A program made the translations under genes and the position numbers. The notes beneath the pieces are model-generated. The model saw only the letters and a list, made by a program, of their open reading frames with translations. It was not told the DNA's origin and searched no databases. This document shows, in pieces, positions 17,501 to 25,463 of a stretch of DNA of 42,481 nt (position 1 is its first letter; the number at the start of each line of letters is the position of its first letter). The stretch comes from an uncultured Collinsella sp. (GTDB lineage Bacteria > Actinomycetota > Coriobacteriia > Coriobacteriales > Coriobacteriaceae), in assembly GCA_900541055.1 (NCBI GenBank), contig UQHZ01000016.1:1-42481 (forward strand). The letters are read 5' to 3'.

Positions 17501-18266
17501 CGAGTTCGTGGCGCATCTCCATGTAGCGGTCGAAGGCTTGCTGCACCACGGCGTCGTCGATCGTCACGTCGTCCAGGACGGTGCCGAAGGTGGTGTGGCG
17601 GCAGTGGTCGGACCAGTAGGTGTCGATCACGCGGATCTCGGTGATGGTGGGGTCGCGGTCCTCATCGCGGAAGTACTGCTGGCAGAAGGCGATGTCTGCC
17701 TCGTCCATGGCAAGGCCGCGATCGGCGATAAAGGCGGCAAGGCCGGCCTCGTCGAGCTCGCGGAAGCCGTCGAGCACCTCGACGGGCTGGGGCTCGGGGG
17801 TCTCCATGTACAGCGTCTCGGGCAGGTCGAGCGAGGCGATGCGAGCCTCGACGGGGTTCACCACGTAGTGCTTGATGGCATCGATGGCGGCCTCGTCCAG
17901 AGCGCCCGAGATCATATAGACCTTGGCGGAGCGCACGGCGGGGCGCTCACCCTGGCTGATGAGCTGCACGCACTCGCTGGCGGAGTCGGCGCGCTGGTCA
18001 AACTGGCCAGGCAGGAACTCGACGGCAAAGACGGCGCCATCGCTTGCGGGGAGTTCGTCGTAGGTCACATCGACCTGGGGCTCGCTAAAGACGGTCGGCA
18101 CGCAGGAGCGGAAAAGCTCCTCGTCGATGCCCTCGACGTCGTAGCGGTTGATGATCCTCAGGGCCTCGATGCCCTTGATGCCGAGAATTTCGGTCAGCTC
18201 GCCCTTGAGCTGCTGAGCCTCGACGTCGAACCCGGGTTTCTTCTCCACGTAGATACGAGAGACCAT
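14520..18266 (-). CDS. purL: Phosphoribosylformylglycinamidine synthase (FGAM synthetase)
   Basis: The 1248-residue enzyme makes FGAM from FGAR, glutamine and ATP, the fourth step of purine synthesis. It is the large single-chain type, fusing the synthetase (IDTYWSDHCRHTTFGTVL, FLFKNETHNHPTEIEPFGGAATCVGGAIRD in the central substrate/ATP region) with a C-terminal glutamine amidotransferase. The latter carries PVFPGNNCEYDSARAF, IPGGFSGGDEPDGSA, the catalytic cysteine in GICNGFQALIK about 165 residues from the end, and the His-x-Glu of GHAER near the C-terminus. AGGAA precedes the ATG at 18266. It stands as a single gene with its own terminator, divergent from the antiporter gene. No purine riboswitch was recognised in the ~180-base upstream region. 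Confidence 0.97.
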   Translation of the reverse strand: MVSRIYVEKKPGFDVEAQQLKGELTEILGIKGIEALRIINRYDVEGIDEELFRSCVPTVFSEPQVDVTYDELPASDGAVFAVEFLPGQFDQRADSASECVQLISQGERPAVRSAKVYMISGALDEAAIDAIKHYVVNPVEARIASLDLPETLYMETPEPQPVEVLDGFRELDEAGLAAFIADRGLAMDEADIAFCQQYFRDEDRDPTITEIRVIDTYWSDHCRHTTFGTVLDDVTIDDAVVQQAFDRYMEMRHELGRDAKPVCLMDMGTIGAKYLKKTGVMTDVDESEEINACTVKVKVDVDGEDQDWLFLFKNETHNHPTEIEPFGGAATCVGGAIRDPLSGRSYVYQAMRVTGAGDPTVPVSETLEGKLPQRKLVTTAAAGYSSYGNQIGLATGQVNELYHPGYVAKRMEVGAVVGATPANHVRRECPAPTDKIILLGGRTGRDGIGGATGSSKTQNTESIETSGAEVQKGNAPVERKLQRLFRRGDACRLIKRCNDFGAGGVSVAVGELADGLYVDLDTVTKKYDGLDGTELAISESQERMACAVADGDVEEFMGYAAEENLEATVIAEVTAEPRMRMAWNGVAIVDLSREFLNSNGAPKHQVAHVCARSVWQPSWAGTTLAERMTSLVTDLNVASNKGLSERFDSTIGAATVLMPFGGKTQLTPSSAMVAKFPVGGETTTASAMAWGFNPYLMEADQFAGAYLSVVESIAKLVAAGFEHKRAYLSFQEYFERLRTEAERWGKPTAAVLGAFMAQVDLGAGAIGGKDSMSGSFEDETGELNVPPTLISFAVAVGKAARAVSPEFKGLTHRVVRIAPATYGEDYRPDAQQLLAAFDAVEALTATGNALAISTPGYGCGAESLFKMCVGNQIGIELAEDVDVESLFTPLYGSFIVELAEDAELPEVADGVVVEPLGTTVEGYVIDTGSEVIELAELQEAWESGIEGVFAYRSAGETPEVETIDFRAKDIHVYGGAKIARPRVIIPVFPGNNCEYDSARAFRAAGAEADTFVINNLTPEAVAESTHELARRIRASQIVMIPGGFSGGDEPDGSAKFITAFFRAPEVTEAVRDLLKARDGLMLGICNGFQALIKLGLVPYGDIVDATPDAPTLTFNTIGRHQSRLVRTRISSNLSPWLSQCSLDDPYTVAISHGEGRFVANDEVLAQLIANGQVATQYVGENGKPSMDLSVNPNGSALAIEGITSPDGRVLGKMGHAERRGDNLYRNVPEHVPGDKFMPIFESGVAYFA

Positions 18267-18450
18267 TGGTTCCTGCCTTCCTGATCGGTTGGGCGTACGG
18301 TACGGTATGCGGCAGCGGTCGGTTTGCGGGGTCTGCCCTGCGGTCGCCTTGAGCCACATGTTTGTAAACCTCACTATGATACGACAGCTCGCGGCGCGTT
18401 GAGGACGGCGAGGGTGCTACAGTGAAGCGCAAACAAGAGAAAGGCATCAC

Positions 18451-20013
18451 ATGGCATTCGTTTCGCTCGCCATCATCGCACTCGTGGCCTTTGCGAGTCC
18501 TTTTATCGCCTCGGCGATTCCCGGAAAACCCGTTCCCGAGACGGTCTTTTTGCTCGTGCTCGGCGCGGTGCTGGGACCCCATATGCTCGGCGTCATCCAT
18601 GTAGATGCTGAGGTCTCGCTTGTGTCCGAGCTGGGCCTGGCCTTTTTGTTCCTGCTTGCCGGCTTTGAGATCGACCCCAAGAGCATCACGGGCGTCGAGG
18701 GGCGCTACGGCTTGGCGACGTGGGTCGTCACGTTTGGTATCGCCTGGCTTGCCGTGCGCTTTACCCCGTGGTTCTCAGTCAGTCATTTCGACGGTATCGC
18801 CGTGACGCTTGCCCTCACTTCGACGGCGCTCGGTACGCTCGTACCCATTATGCGTGAGCGCTCGCTCACCGGCACGCGCGTGGGCGACTCGATTCTCGCG
18901 TATGGCACTTGGGGCGAGCTCGGTCCCGTGCTCGCCATGTCGGTGCTGTTGTCTGCCCGCACTGGCATCCAAACGCTCGTTATCCTTGGCTTGTTTGCGG
19001 TGGTTTGCGTGTTGCTGGCCGTGGTCCCGAGCCGCTCCAAGCGCGTCGGCAGCCGCTTCTTTGCGTTTGTTGAGGAGCGCGCCGATACCACGTCGCAGAC
19101 CTTCGTGCGCCTGACGGTGCTCATCCTGGTCACGCTCGTGGCATTCTCGGCTGTCTTTGATCTCGACATCGTGTTGGGTTCTTTTGCCGCCGGCTTTGTC
19201 CTGCGCTATATCATCCCCGAGGGCAACCATACGCTCGAGACCAAGCTCGACGGTCTGGCCTACGGTTTTTTGATTCCGGTGTTCTTTACCGTATCGGGCG
19301 CAAAGATCGATCTGACGGCCGTGGCGTCGCGCCCGGGTCTGCTCGTGGGCTTTATCGTGGCGTTGTTGATTATTCGTGCCGTGCCCATTCTTATTTCCAT
19401 GAGCATTTGTCCTGCGACGCGCGATGTGTCGGCGTATGGTCGCATTACCGTGGCCCTGTACTGCACCACGGCGCTGCCGATCATCGTTGCCGTGACGAGC
19501 GTTGCCGTCAACGCGGGCGCGCTGTCGCAAGACGTCGCATCGGTTATGGTCGCCGCCGGCGCCATCACGGTGTTCTTGATGCCGCTGCTCGCGCAGCTCT
19601 TCTACCGCGTGGTCGATGCAGCGCCGGTCACCGCCGTGGCAGAGGTTGCCGAGCATCCATCCGATGCGCTCGACATCCTGCGCGCCCACCACGACCTAGC
19701 GAGCTTGCTCGCGCGCGAGCATGAGCTGCTGACTTCGCATGGCCATGGTCGCGTATTCGAGGGCCTGCCTACGCTCGATACGATTGCCGAGCGTCTTTCC
19801 GCCGAGGCGGCGAGCGGCCACATCGATGCCCGCATCGTGGACGCTGCGCACCTGCTTGCCGATAAGACCTATGGAGACGAGGTCGACCCGTCCGAGCTGA
19901 CTCCGCGCGAGCGTCGCCGCCTGGAGCGCGCCAAGCTCGCCGTGCGCGAATACCGCCGCCGCATGTTGGAGCTCTATACGCGCGATGAAGCCCAGGACGA
20001 CGACGGCAGGTAG
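18451..20013 (+). CDS. Cation:proton antiporter, CPA2 type
   Basis: The 520-residue membrane protein has about 12-13 hydrophobic helices of the Na+/H+ exchanger (CPA2) family: PVPETVFLLVLGAVLGPHMLG, LGLAFLFLLAGFEIDPKSI (the family's LFLLAGLE-like motif), LALTSTALGTLVPIM and FDLDIVLGSFAAGFVLRYIIPEG. About 120 residues at the C-terminus form a charged cytoplasmic tail with no TrkA-N or USP domain visible. It probably exchanges Na+ or K+ for protons at the membrane. The ATG follows AGAAAGG. The gene is alone and diverges from purL; it ends before a hairpin-rich region shared with convergent hom. Confidence 0.88.
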   Translation: MAFVSLAIIALVAFASPFIASAIPGKPVPETVFLLVLGAVLGPHMLGVIHVDAEVSLVSELGLAFLFLLAGFEIDPKSITGVEGRYGLATWVVTFGIAWLAVRFTPWFSVSHFDGIAVTLALTSTALGTLVPIMRERSLTGTRVGDSILAYGTWGELGPVLAMSVLLSARTGIQTLVILGLFAVVCVLLAVVPSRSKRVGSRFFAFVEERADTTSQTFVRLTVLILVTLVAFSAVFDLDIVLGSFAAGFVLRYIIPEGNHTLETKLDGLAYGFLIPVFFTVSGAKIDLTAVASRPGLLVGFIVALLIIRAVPILISMSICPATRDVSAYGRITVALYCTTALPIIVAVTSVAVNAGALSQDVASVMVAAGAITVFLMPLLAQLFYRVVDAAPVTAVAEVAEHPSDALDILRAHHDLASLLAREHELLTSHGHGRVFEGLPTLDTIAERLSAEAASGHIDARIVDAAHLLADKTYGDEVDPSELTPRERRRLERAKLAVREYRRRMLELYTRDEAQDDDGR

Positions 20014-20087
20014 CCAACGCCGTCGCGGAAAATGCATCCCAGAATCCGCGTCCAGAATGGGACATAGTTTCTGAAAGAAGGCCCTGA

Positions 20088-20135
20088 GGGAAACTGCGCC
20101 CCGTTCTGAGCTGAAATACCGGGACGCAGCTTCCC
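20088..20135. repeat. Imperfect inverted repeat between antiporter gene and hom
   Basis: The 16-base arms at 20088-20103 and 20120-20135 pair at 14 of 16 positions (GGGAA.CTGCG.CCCG with its complement) around a 16-base loop. It lies before a separate terminator hairpin (20151-20189). A T-tract is absent, so it does not look like a terminator itself. Its size and intergenic position recall the inverted repeats at 28165 and 38593, although the sequences are not clearly the same family. Confidence 0.5.
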
Positions 20136-20150
20136 CTGCAAGCAGAACAA

Positions 20151-20189
20151 GGCGCGCTGCCTGCGGTTGATGCAGACAGCGCGCCTTTT
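20151..20189. terminator. Bidirectional terminator between antiporter gene and hom
   Basis: GGCGCGCTG-C-CTGC pairs with GCAG-A-CAGCGCGCC around a seven-base loop and is followed by TTTTG on the plus strand. On the minus strand the stem is followed by TTGTTCT. It lies between convergent genes and can serve both. Confidence 0.8.
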
Positions 20190-20222
20190 GCGTTGGGCCT
20201 CGTTGAGGTTCGAAGTAGTGGA

Positions 20223-21566
20223 CTAGTTGGCCATGACGCCTTCGGTCCAAGCCTCGACGTCCTCGATGCGCAGGACGTTGGCGACCTCGGCCACGCAGTC
20301 GACGCTGGCAAGCTCGGCGGCGGCAGCCTGGACGTCCTTCTCGAGCGCGCGGTGCGTCAGGAAGATGACCGAGCAGGCATCGCTGACGCCCGACTTGCCG
20401 TCCTCGACCTGGTTGATGAGCGAGATCGAGATGTTGTGCTTGGCAAAGATATCGACCGTCTCAGACAGGGCGCCCACGCGGTCGGCGACCTTCAGGCGCA
20501 CATAGTACTTGGTCTGGAGCTCGTCCATGGGCTTAAAGGCGAGGTTGTGACCATAGGGCTCAATCTCGGGCAGAGGAGCCACGCCGCGGCTGATCTGCTC
20601 GGAGAGCGACAGGATATCGCCCACGACGGCGCTCGCGGTGGGGAAGGAGCCTGCGCCGGCACCGTAGAACATGGTCTCGCCCACGGCGTCGCCCACCACG
20701 TAGACAGCGTTCATGGCGCCGTTGACCTTGGCGAGCATATGGTCTGCCGGGATGAGCGTGGGGTGAACACGAACGTCGACACCGGCGTCGGTGTTGCGGG
20801 CGATGCCGAGCAGCTTAATGGTGTAGCCGAGCTCGCGGGCCTGGGCGATGTCCTCGGCGCCGATGGTACGGATACCCTGCTGGTACACATCGTCGGTGGT
20901 AACGCGGGTGCCAAAGCCGATGGAGGCGAGGATGGCCGTCTTGCTGGCGGCGTCGAAGCCGTCGACGTCGGCGGATGGGTCGGCCTCGGCATAGCCCTTT
21001 GCCTGCGCGTCGGCAAGCACGTCGGCGTAATCGGCGCCCTCGGCGTCCATGCGCGACAGGATGTAGTTGGTGGTGCCGTTAAGGATGCCGGCGATGGTCA
21101 GGATTTTGTTGCCCACCAGGTCGTGCTCAAGCGTGCTCACGATGGGGATGCCGCCGCCGCAGCTGGCCTCGCACTTAATCTGCACGCCGCACGCGCGCGC
21201 CTTCTCGGCGAGCGTCTCGACATGACGGCCCAGCAGGGCCTTGTTGGCAGAGACGACGTGCTTGCCGTGCTCAAAGGCAGTGGTGAAGATTTCGGTCGCG
21301 GGGTGCTCGCCGCCGATGAGCTCGACGACAATATCGACGGCGGGGTCGGTGACGACGTCGTGCCAGTCGCTCGTAAAGGCCTCGCGCTCAATACCGGCAG
21401 CTTCGGCCTGCTCCCAGGCAAGCGCGCAGGCGCGGGTCAGCTTAAGGTCGATGCCGTAGGCGGCCAGGTACTCATCGTGGTGGCTCTTGATCAGACGGGC
21501 CACGCCGCCGCCGACGGTTCCCAGACCGATGAGGCCGACGTTCACGGTGCGCAGGGGTTCGCTCAT
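20223..21566 (-). CDS. hom: Homoserine dehydrogenase
   Basis: The 447-residue enzyme reduces aspartate semialdehyde to homoserine, the branch to threonine and methionine. It shows an N-terminal NAD(P)-binding fold (VGLIGLGTVGGGVARLI), the catalytic core (VVSANKALLG, CEASCGGGIPIVSTLE, GILNGTTNYILSRM, DPSADVDGFDAASKTAILA) with the lysines and acidic residues expected, and a C-terminal ACT domain (YYVRLKVADRVGALSETVDIFAKHNISISLINQ), which usually mediates feedback by threonine. Length matches the Bacillus/actinobacterial form. AAGGAG precedes the ATG. It is a single gene on the minus strand, divergent from the Liv cluster. Confidence 0.96.
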   Translation of the reverse strand: MSEPLRTVNVGLIGLGTVGGGVARLIKSHHDEYLAAYGIDLKLTRACALAWEQAEAAGIEREAFTSDWHDVVTDPAVDIVVELIGGEHPATEIFTTAFEHGKHVVSANKALLGRHVETLAEKARACGVQIKCEASCGGGIPIVSTLEHDLVGNKILTIAGILNGTTNYILSRMDAEGADYADVLADAQAKGYAEADPSADVDGFDAASKTAILASIGFGTRVTTDDVYQQGIRTIGAEDIAQARELGYTIKLLGIARNTDAGVDVRVHPTLIPADHMLAKVNGAMNAVYVVGDAVGETMFYGAGAGSFPTASAVVGDILSLSEQISRGVAPLPEIEPYGHNLAFKPMDELQTKYYVRLKVADRVGALSETVDIFAKHNISISLINQVEDGKSGVSDACSVIFLTHRALEKDVQAAAAELASVDCVAEVANVLRIEDVEAWTEGVMAN

Positions 21567-21693
21567 AGATAGCTCCTTCGTGCATCTTATGGATGGATTA
21601 ACCGCTTAAAGGTTGAGTGCATTCTAACGTGAACCGAGGGCGCGTGCTCGCCAGGCAACAGGAGTCGCACAAAACGGCACCCCCGAAACGCTG

Positions 21694-21703
21694 CGGAAAC
21701 ATT
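21694..21703. promoter_or_regulatory. CGGAAACATT box upstream of the first livJ
   Basis: The 10-mer CGGAAACATT lies 113 bases before the first livJ start. The identical 10-mer lies at 23045-23054, about 200 bases before the second livJ. Two exact copies in the leader regions of paralogous genes suggest a common regulator or a remnant of the duplication. The remainder of the 250-base hom-livJ gap shows no gene. Confidence 0.3.
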
Positions 21704-21816
21704 GGAAACATGCTCGCTACAAACGAAACTCCGTAACAAACTGTCAACGTTTGCGCCATAAGGTTTGCCCCGTATCGCAAGACGGCCGCACTGCGGCCAG
21801 CGAAAAGGGGGACACC

Positions 21817-22983
21817 ATGTTCAACATCAACAGCACGCTCAGCCGTAGGAACTTTTTCGCCGGTGCCGCGGCGCTCGGCAGCACCGTGGCACTCGCTGGT
21901 TGCTCGTCGGGTGGCTCGGAGGGCGGCTCCGCCGATGACGGCAAGACCTTCAAGATCGGTGTCATCGGCCCTCTGACCGGCGCCGCGGCAACCTATGGCG
22001 TTTCGGCCGAGAAGGGTGCCAAGCTCGCCGCCAAGGATTTCTCGACCAAGGACCTCAAACTCTCGCTTAAGTCCGAGGATGACGTCGCTGACGGCGAGAA
22101 GGCTATCAACGCCTTCAATACCCTGTGTGACTGGGGCATGCAGGCGCTCGTCGGTCCGGTCACCACCGGTGCCGCCGTCGCCGTCTCGGGCGAGATCGCC
22201 GACGATATGCTCATGGTCACGCCTTCGGCCTCGTCGCTCGACGTCACCAAGGATAAGACCACGGTCTTTCAGGTTTGCTTCACCGATCCCACCATGGGCG
22301 CCAGCGCCGCGAAGTTCTTGGCCGAGAAGTACGCGGACGCCAAGATCGCCCTGTTCTACAACTCCGGCGATACGTACAGCTCGGGTGTTGCCGACGCTTT
22401 TGCCGAGCAGGCCAGGGCGTCCAAGCTCGACATCGTCGATACCGAGACCTTTAAGGACGACTCTTCCACGAGCTTTACCAACCAGCTCACCAAGGCCAAG
22501 GAGGCCGGCGCCACGCTCATCTTTGCGCCGATCTACTACACGCCGGCGTCCGTTTTGCTCAAGAACGCCAAGGACATGGGCTACGACATGACCCTCATGG
22601 GTACCGACGGCATGGACGGCCTACTCTCTGTGGAAGGTTTCGATACCTCTCTTGCCGAGGGCGTACTGCTCATGACCCCGTTTTCGGCTGACGATGAGAA
22701 GAATGCCGACTTCGTCAAAGCCTATAAGGATGCCTACGACGAGACACCCAACCAGTTTGCCGCCGACGCCTACGATTGCGTCCACGCCATTGTCGAGGCC
22801 ATCGACAAGGCGGGGATTGACATTACGGCCGACGGTGCCGACATTGCCGGCGACCTTGCCAAGGCCATGCGCAAGATCAAGATCGAGGGCCTGACAGGCG
22901 AGCTGACGTGGAATGACGAGGGCCAGGTCGAAAAGCCCGCAACGGCCTATGTGATCCAGGACGGCAAGTACATCGCCGCCTAA
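21817..22983 (+). CDS. livJ: Branched-chain amino acid ABC transporter binding lipoprotein, copy 1
   Basis: The 388-residue protein is a periplasmic-binding-fold (Peripla_BP_6) LivJ-type receptor. It begins with a twin-arginine-like signal (SRRNFF) followed by a hydrophobic core and lipobox LAGC, so it is probably a lipid-anchored protein exported by Tat. Ligand-domain signatures include KIGVIGPLTGAAATYG, ALVGPVTTGAAVAVS, FYNSGDTYSSGVADAF, IFAPIYYTPASVLLKNAKDMGYD and FAADAYDCVHAI. The ATG at 21817 follows AAAAGGGGG; the longer frame from 21751 has no ribosome-binding site. It is followed by a close paralogue in the same orientation. Branched-chain amino acids are the family's usual ligands, but small peptides or amides also occur. 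Confidence 0.92.
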   Translation: MFNINSTLSRRNFFAGAAALGSTVALAGCSSGGSEGGSADDGKTFKIGVIGPLTGAAATYGVSAEKGAKLAAKDFSTKDLKLSLKSEDDVADGEKAINAFNTLCDWGMQALVGPVTTGAAVAVSGEIADDMLMVTPSASSLDVTKDKTTVFQVCFTDPTMGASAAKFLAEKYADAKIALFYNSGDTYSSGVADAFAEQARASKLDIVDTETFKDDSSTSFTNQLTKAKEAGATLIFAPIYYTPASVLLKNAKDMGYDMTLMGTDGMDGLLSVEGFDTSLAEGVLLMTPFSADDEKNADFVKAYKDAYDETPNQFAADAYDCVHAIVEAIDKAGIDITADGADIAGDLAKAMRKIKIEGLTGELTWNDEGQVEKPATAYVIQDGKYIAA

Positions 22984-23044
22984 GTGCGCATAAAGCGCGA
23001 CCGGTGAGGCCGTTTTATTCAGGGAAGGGATGCCTGTAACAGAA

Positions 23045-23093
23045 CGGAAACATTACTTTCACACAATAAAGTGGCATTACTGCATAAAGTAAT
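23045..23093. promoter_or_regulatory. Repeat-bearing leader upstream of the second livJ
   Basis: The 271-base livJ1-livJ2 gap is AT-rich at 23040-23165 against GC-rich surroundings. It holds CGGAAACATT (23045-23054, shared with the first livJ leader), CATTACT twice (23051-23057 and 23075-23081, 24 bases apart) and the inverted pair ATTACTTT (23052-23059)/AAAGTAAT (23086-23093). This is a plausible operator array over an independent promoter for the second copy. No riboswitch was recognised and no experimental basis exists. Confidence 0.4.
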
Positions 23094-23254
23094 AGAAATA
23101 CGCAGAATTATGGATAAATGAACAAATCCAAAGAAAAGTTGAAATAATCGCCACTTTCCTTAACTAAAGCGTCTAGTATTTTGCGAACGCCGAACACGGC
23201 GAAGGATGGCCTGTCGGGTAACCGAAACCCGACGAGATTTGAGAGGAGAGCCGC

Positions 23255-24442
23255 ATGTCGAGCCTCACCGGTAAGTCATTGAACCCTGTTATGAATCGCA
23301 GGAGCGTTATCGCGAGCGCAGCAGGTCTGGGGGCGATGTCCATTCTAGCTGGTTGCTCCTCCAACGGCGGCGACAGCGGTTCCGCTTCGAGCGACGCTTC
23401 GTTTAAGATCGGTACCATCGGCCCGCTGACCGGCGCCAACGCGTCCTACGGCAAGTCCGTTACCCAGGGTGTCGAGCTTGGCTGTAAGGATTTCTCGACC
23501 AAAGAGCTGCCGCTTGCCAGCAAGGCCGAGGATGACCAGGCCGACGGCGAGAAGGCCGTCAACGCCTTCAACACCCTGCTCGACTGGGGCATGCAGGCCC
23601 TCGTCGGTCCGACCACCACGGGTGCGTCGGTTGCCGTTGCCGCAGAGTGTGGCAACGACCCCAAGACGTTCATGATCACCCCGTCCGCGTCCTCCGAGGA
23701 CGTCACCGACGGCAAGGATTGCGTCTTCCAGGTTTGCTTCACCGACCCCAACCAGGGTGTCAACGCTGCCAAGTTCCTGGCGCAGAAGTATGCGGACGAG
23801 AAGTTCGTGCTGTTCTATAACTCCGGCGACGCCTATTCTTCGGGCATCGCAGATTCCTTTAAGGCCCAGGCCGCTGAGTCCAAGCTCGAGATTGTTGACG
23901 AGGAGACCTTTAAGGACGACTCCGCCACGAGCTTTACGAACCAGCTGACCAAGGCCAAGCAGGCCGGCGCCACCATGATCTTTGCGCCGATCTACTACAC
24001 GCCGGCGTCCGTCCTGCTCAAGAACGCCAAGGACATGGGCTACGACGTCAAGATGATGGGCTGCGACGGCATGGACGGCATCCTGGGCGTTGAGGGCTTC
24101 GATACCTCTCTTGCTGAGGGTCTGCTGCTCATGACCCCGTTCTCCGCCGACGACGAGAAGAACGCCGACTTCGTCAACGCTTACAAGGATAAGTACGGCG
24201 ATACCCCCGACCAGTTTGCCGCCGACGCCTACGACGGCGTGCACGCGGTGGCCGAGGCCCTCAAGGAGGCCGGTCTTGGTGTCGACGCCGACCCGACCGA
24301 GGCCGCCGAGAAGCTGTCCAAGGCTATGCTCAAGATTACCGTTGACGGTCTGACCGGCAAGCTCACCTGGAACGATAAGGGCCAGGTCCAGAAGGAGCCC
24401 ACGGCGTACGTCATCACCGACGGCAAGTACGTACAGGCCTAA
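23255..24442 (+). CDS. livJ: Branched-chain amino acid ABC transporter binding lipoprotein, copy 2
   Basis: The 395-residue protein is a close paralogue of the preceding livJ product: long stretches match by eye (FNTLLDWGMQALVGP, VFQVCFTDP, IFAPIYYTPASVLLKNAKDMGYD, LLMTPFSADDEKNADFV). It also carries a signal with two arginines (NRRSVI) and lipobox LAGC. The start at 23255 has GAGAGGAG; an internal ATG 36 bases later would begin MNRRSV and is a weaker alternative. Ligand-site differences, such as CGNDPKTFMITPSASSEDV against the first copy's EIADDMLMVTPSASSLDV, may reflect different ligand preference. It is separated from livH by two stem-loops, a common way to raise receptor over permease expression. 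Confidence 0.92.
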   Translation: MSSLTGKSLNPVMNRRSVIASAAGLGAMSILAGCSSNGGDSGSASSDASFKIGTIGPLTGANASYGKSVTQGVELGCKDFSTKELPLASKAEDDQADGEKAVNAFNTLLDWGMQALVGPTTTGASVAVAAECGNDPKTFMITPSASSEDVTDGKDCVFQVCFTDPNQGVNAAKFLAQKYADEKFVLFYNSGDAYSSGIADSFKAQAAESKLEIVDEETFKDDSATSFTNQLTKAKQAGATMIFAPIYYTPASVLLKNAKDMGYDVKMMGCDGMDGILGVEGFDTSLAEGLLLMTPFSADDEKNADFVNAYKDKYGDTPDQFAADAYDGVHAVAEALKEAGLGVDADPTEAAEKLSKAMLKITVDGLTGKLTWNDKGQVQKEPTAYVITDGKYVQA

Positions 24443-24472
24443 TTGGCCGCCTTACATAGAGCGGTTTTGATC

Positions 24473-24535
24473 CCAAGCAGGGGAGGTTTTGGCCTTCCCT
24501 GCTTGCTTGGTATCTAGGGACGATGTAACGTCCCT
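24473..24535 (+). promoter_or_regulatory. Two stem-loops between livJ copy 2 and livH
   Basis: The first hairpin pairs CCAAGCAGGGGAGG-like sequence with CCTTCCCTGCTTGCTTGG (24473-24510); the second pairs AGGGACG with CGTCCCT (24516-24535). Neither has a long T-tract. Such intercistronic structures usually protect the upstream receptor mRNA or act as partial terminators, so receptor exceeds permease. That reading is inference. Confidence 0.55.
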
Positions 24536-24581
24536 GTTTCATACATCAACTGGAAACCTATTCGAAAGGGGGATGTGGAAC

Positions 24582-25463
24582 ATGACGGTCTTTATCCAAT
24601 ACCTGGTCAACGGCCTGTCCATGGGCAGCGTCTACGCCATCATCGCGTTGGGCTACACCATGGTCTACGGTATCGCCAAGATGCTGAACTTCGCTCACGG
24701 CGACGTCATCATGGTCGGTGCCTATGTCTCGTTCTGCGCCACGTCGTATCTCGGCCTCCCGGGCTGGGTATCTGTAATTCTTTCTTGTGTGGTCTGCACG
24801 GTTCTCGGCGTTCTCATCGAGGGTCTGGCCTATAAGCCGCTGCGCCAAGCAGGCCCGCTGGCCGTTCTGATCACGGCTATCGGCGTGTCTTACTTCCTGC
24901 AGAACGCCGCGCAGCTTCTGTGGGGCGCCACGCCCAAGAACTTCACTTCGCTCGTCACCTTCCAGGTGCCGGAGTTCTTGGCCAAGTTCAACGTAAGCGC
25001 CGTCTCGCTCGTCACCATCGTCGCCTGCCTGGTTATCATGGCCGGCCTGATGTTCTTTACAGGTAAGACCAAGATGGGCAAGGCCATGCGCGCCGTGTCC
25101 GAGGACAAGGCCGCCGCTCAGCTCATGGGCATCAACGTCAACCGCACCATCTCGATGACGTTTGCCATCGGCTCTGCCCTTGCCGCCATCGCCGGCGTGC
25201 TGCTGTGCTCCTACTCGCCGGTGCTGCAGCCCACGACGGGTGCCATGCCTGGCATCAAGGCCTTCGACGCCGCTGTCTTCGGTGGCATCGGCTCCATCCC
25301 CGGCGCTTTTGTCGGTGGCATTCTCATCGGCATCATCGAGGCGATGGCGCAGGCCTACATTTCCACGAGCCTTGCCAACTCCATCGTCTTTGGTGTTTTG
25401 ATCATCGTCCTGCTCGTCAAGCCTGCCGGCCTCTTGGGCAAGTACGTCCCCGAGAAGGTGTAG
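24582..25463 (+). CDS. livH: Branched-chain amino acid ABC transporter permease LivH
   Basis: The 293-residue membrane protein has eight or so helices and LivH motifs: QYLVNGLSMGSVYAIIALGYTMVYGI, LNFAHGDVIMVGAY, the EAA-like loop MGKAMRAVSEDKAAAQLMGINVN, and DAAVFGGIGSIPGAFVGG. It forms half of the membrane channel with LivM. The ATG at 24582 is nine bases from AAAGGGGG; ATG 24573 is directly against it and unlikely. The stop is directly followed by the livM start, giving a compact livHMGF unit. Confidence 0.95.
   Translation: MTVFIQYLVNGLSMGSVYAIIALGYTMVYGIAKMLNFAHGDVIMVGAYVSFCATSYLGLPGWVSVILSCVVCTVLGVLIEGLAYKPLRQAGPLAVLITAIGVSYFLQNAAQLLWGATPKNFTSLVTFQVPEFLAKFNVSAVSLVTIVACLVIMAGLMFFTGKTKMGKAMRAVSEDKAAAQLMGINVNRTISMTFAIGSALAAIAGVLLCSYSPVLQPTTGAMPGIKAFDAAVFGGIGSIPGAFVGGILIGIIEAMAQAYISTSLANSIVFGVLIIVLLVKPAGLLGKYVPEKV

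Noticed and set aside
14184..18284. A 1366-codon open frame on the plus strand opposite purL
   Set aside because: It is a GC-rich antisense shadow of purL: low-complexity Gly/Ala/Asp/His/Leu composition, no domain, no ribosome-binding site, and purL itself is unmistakable.
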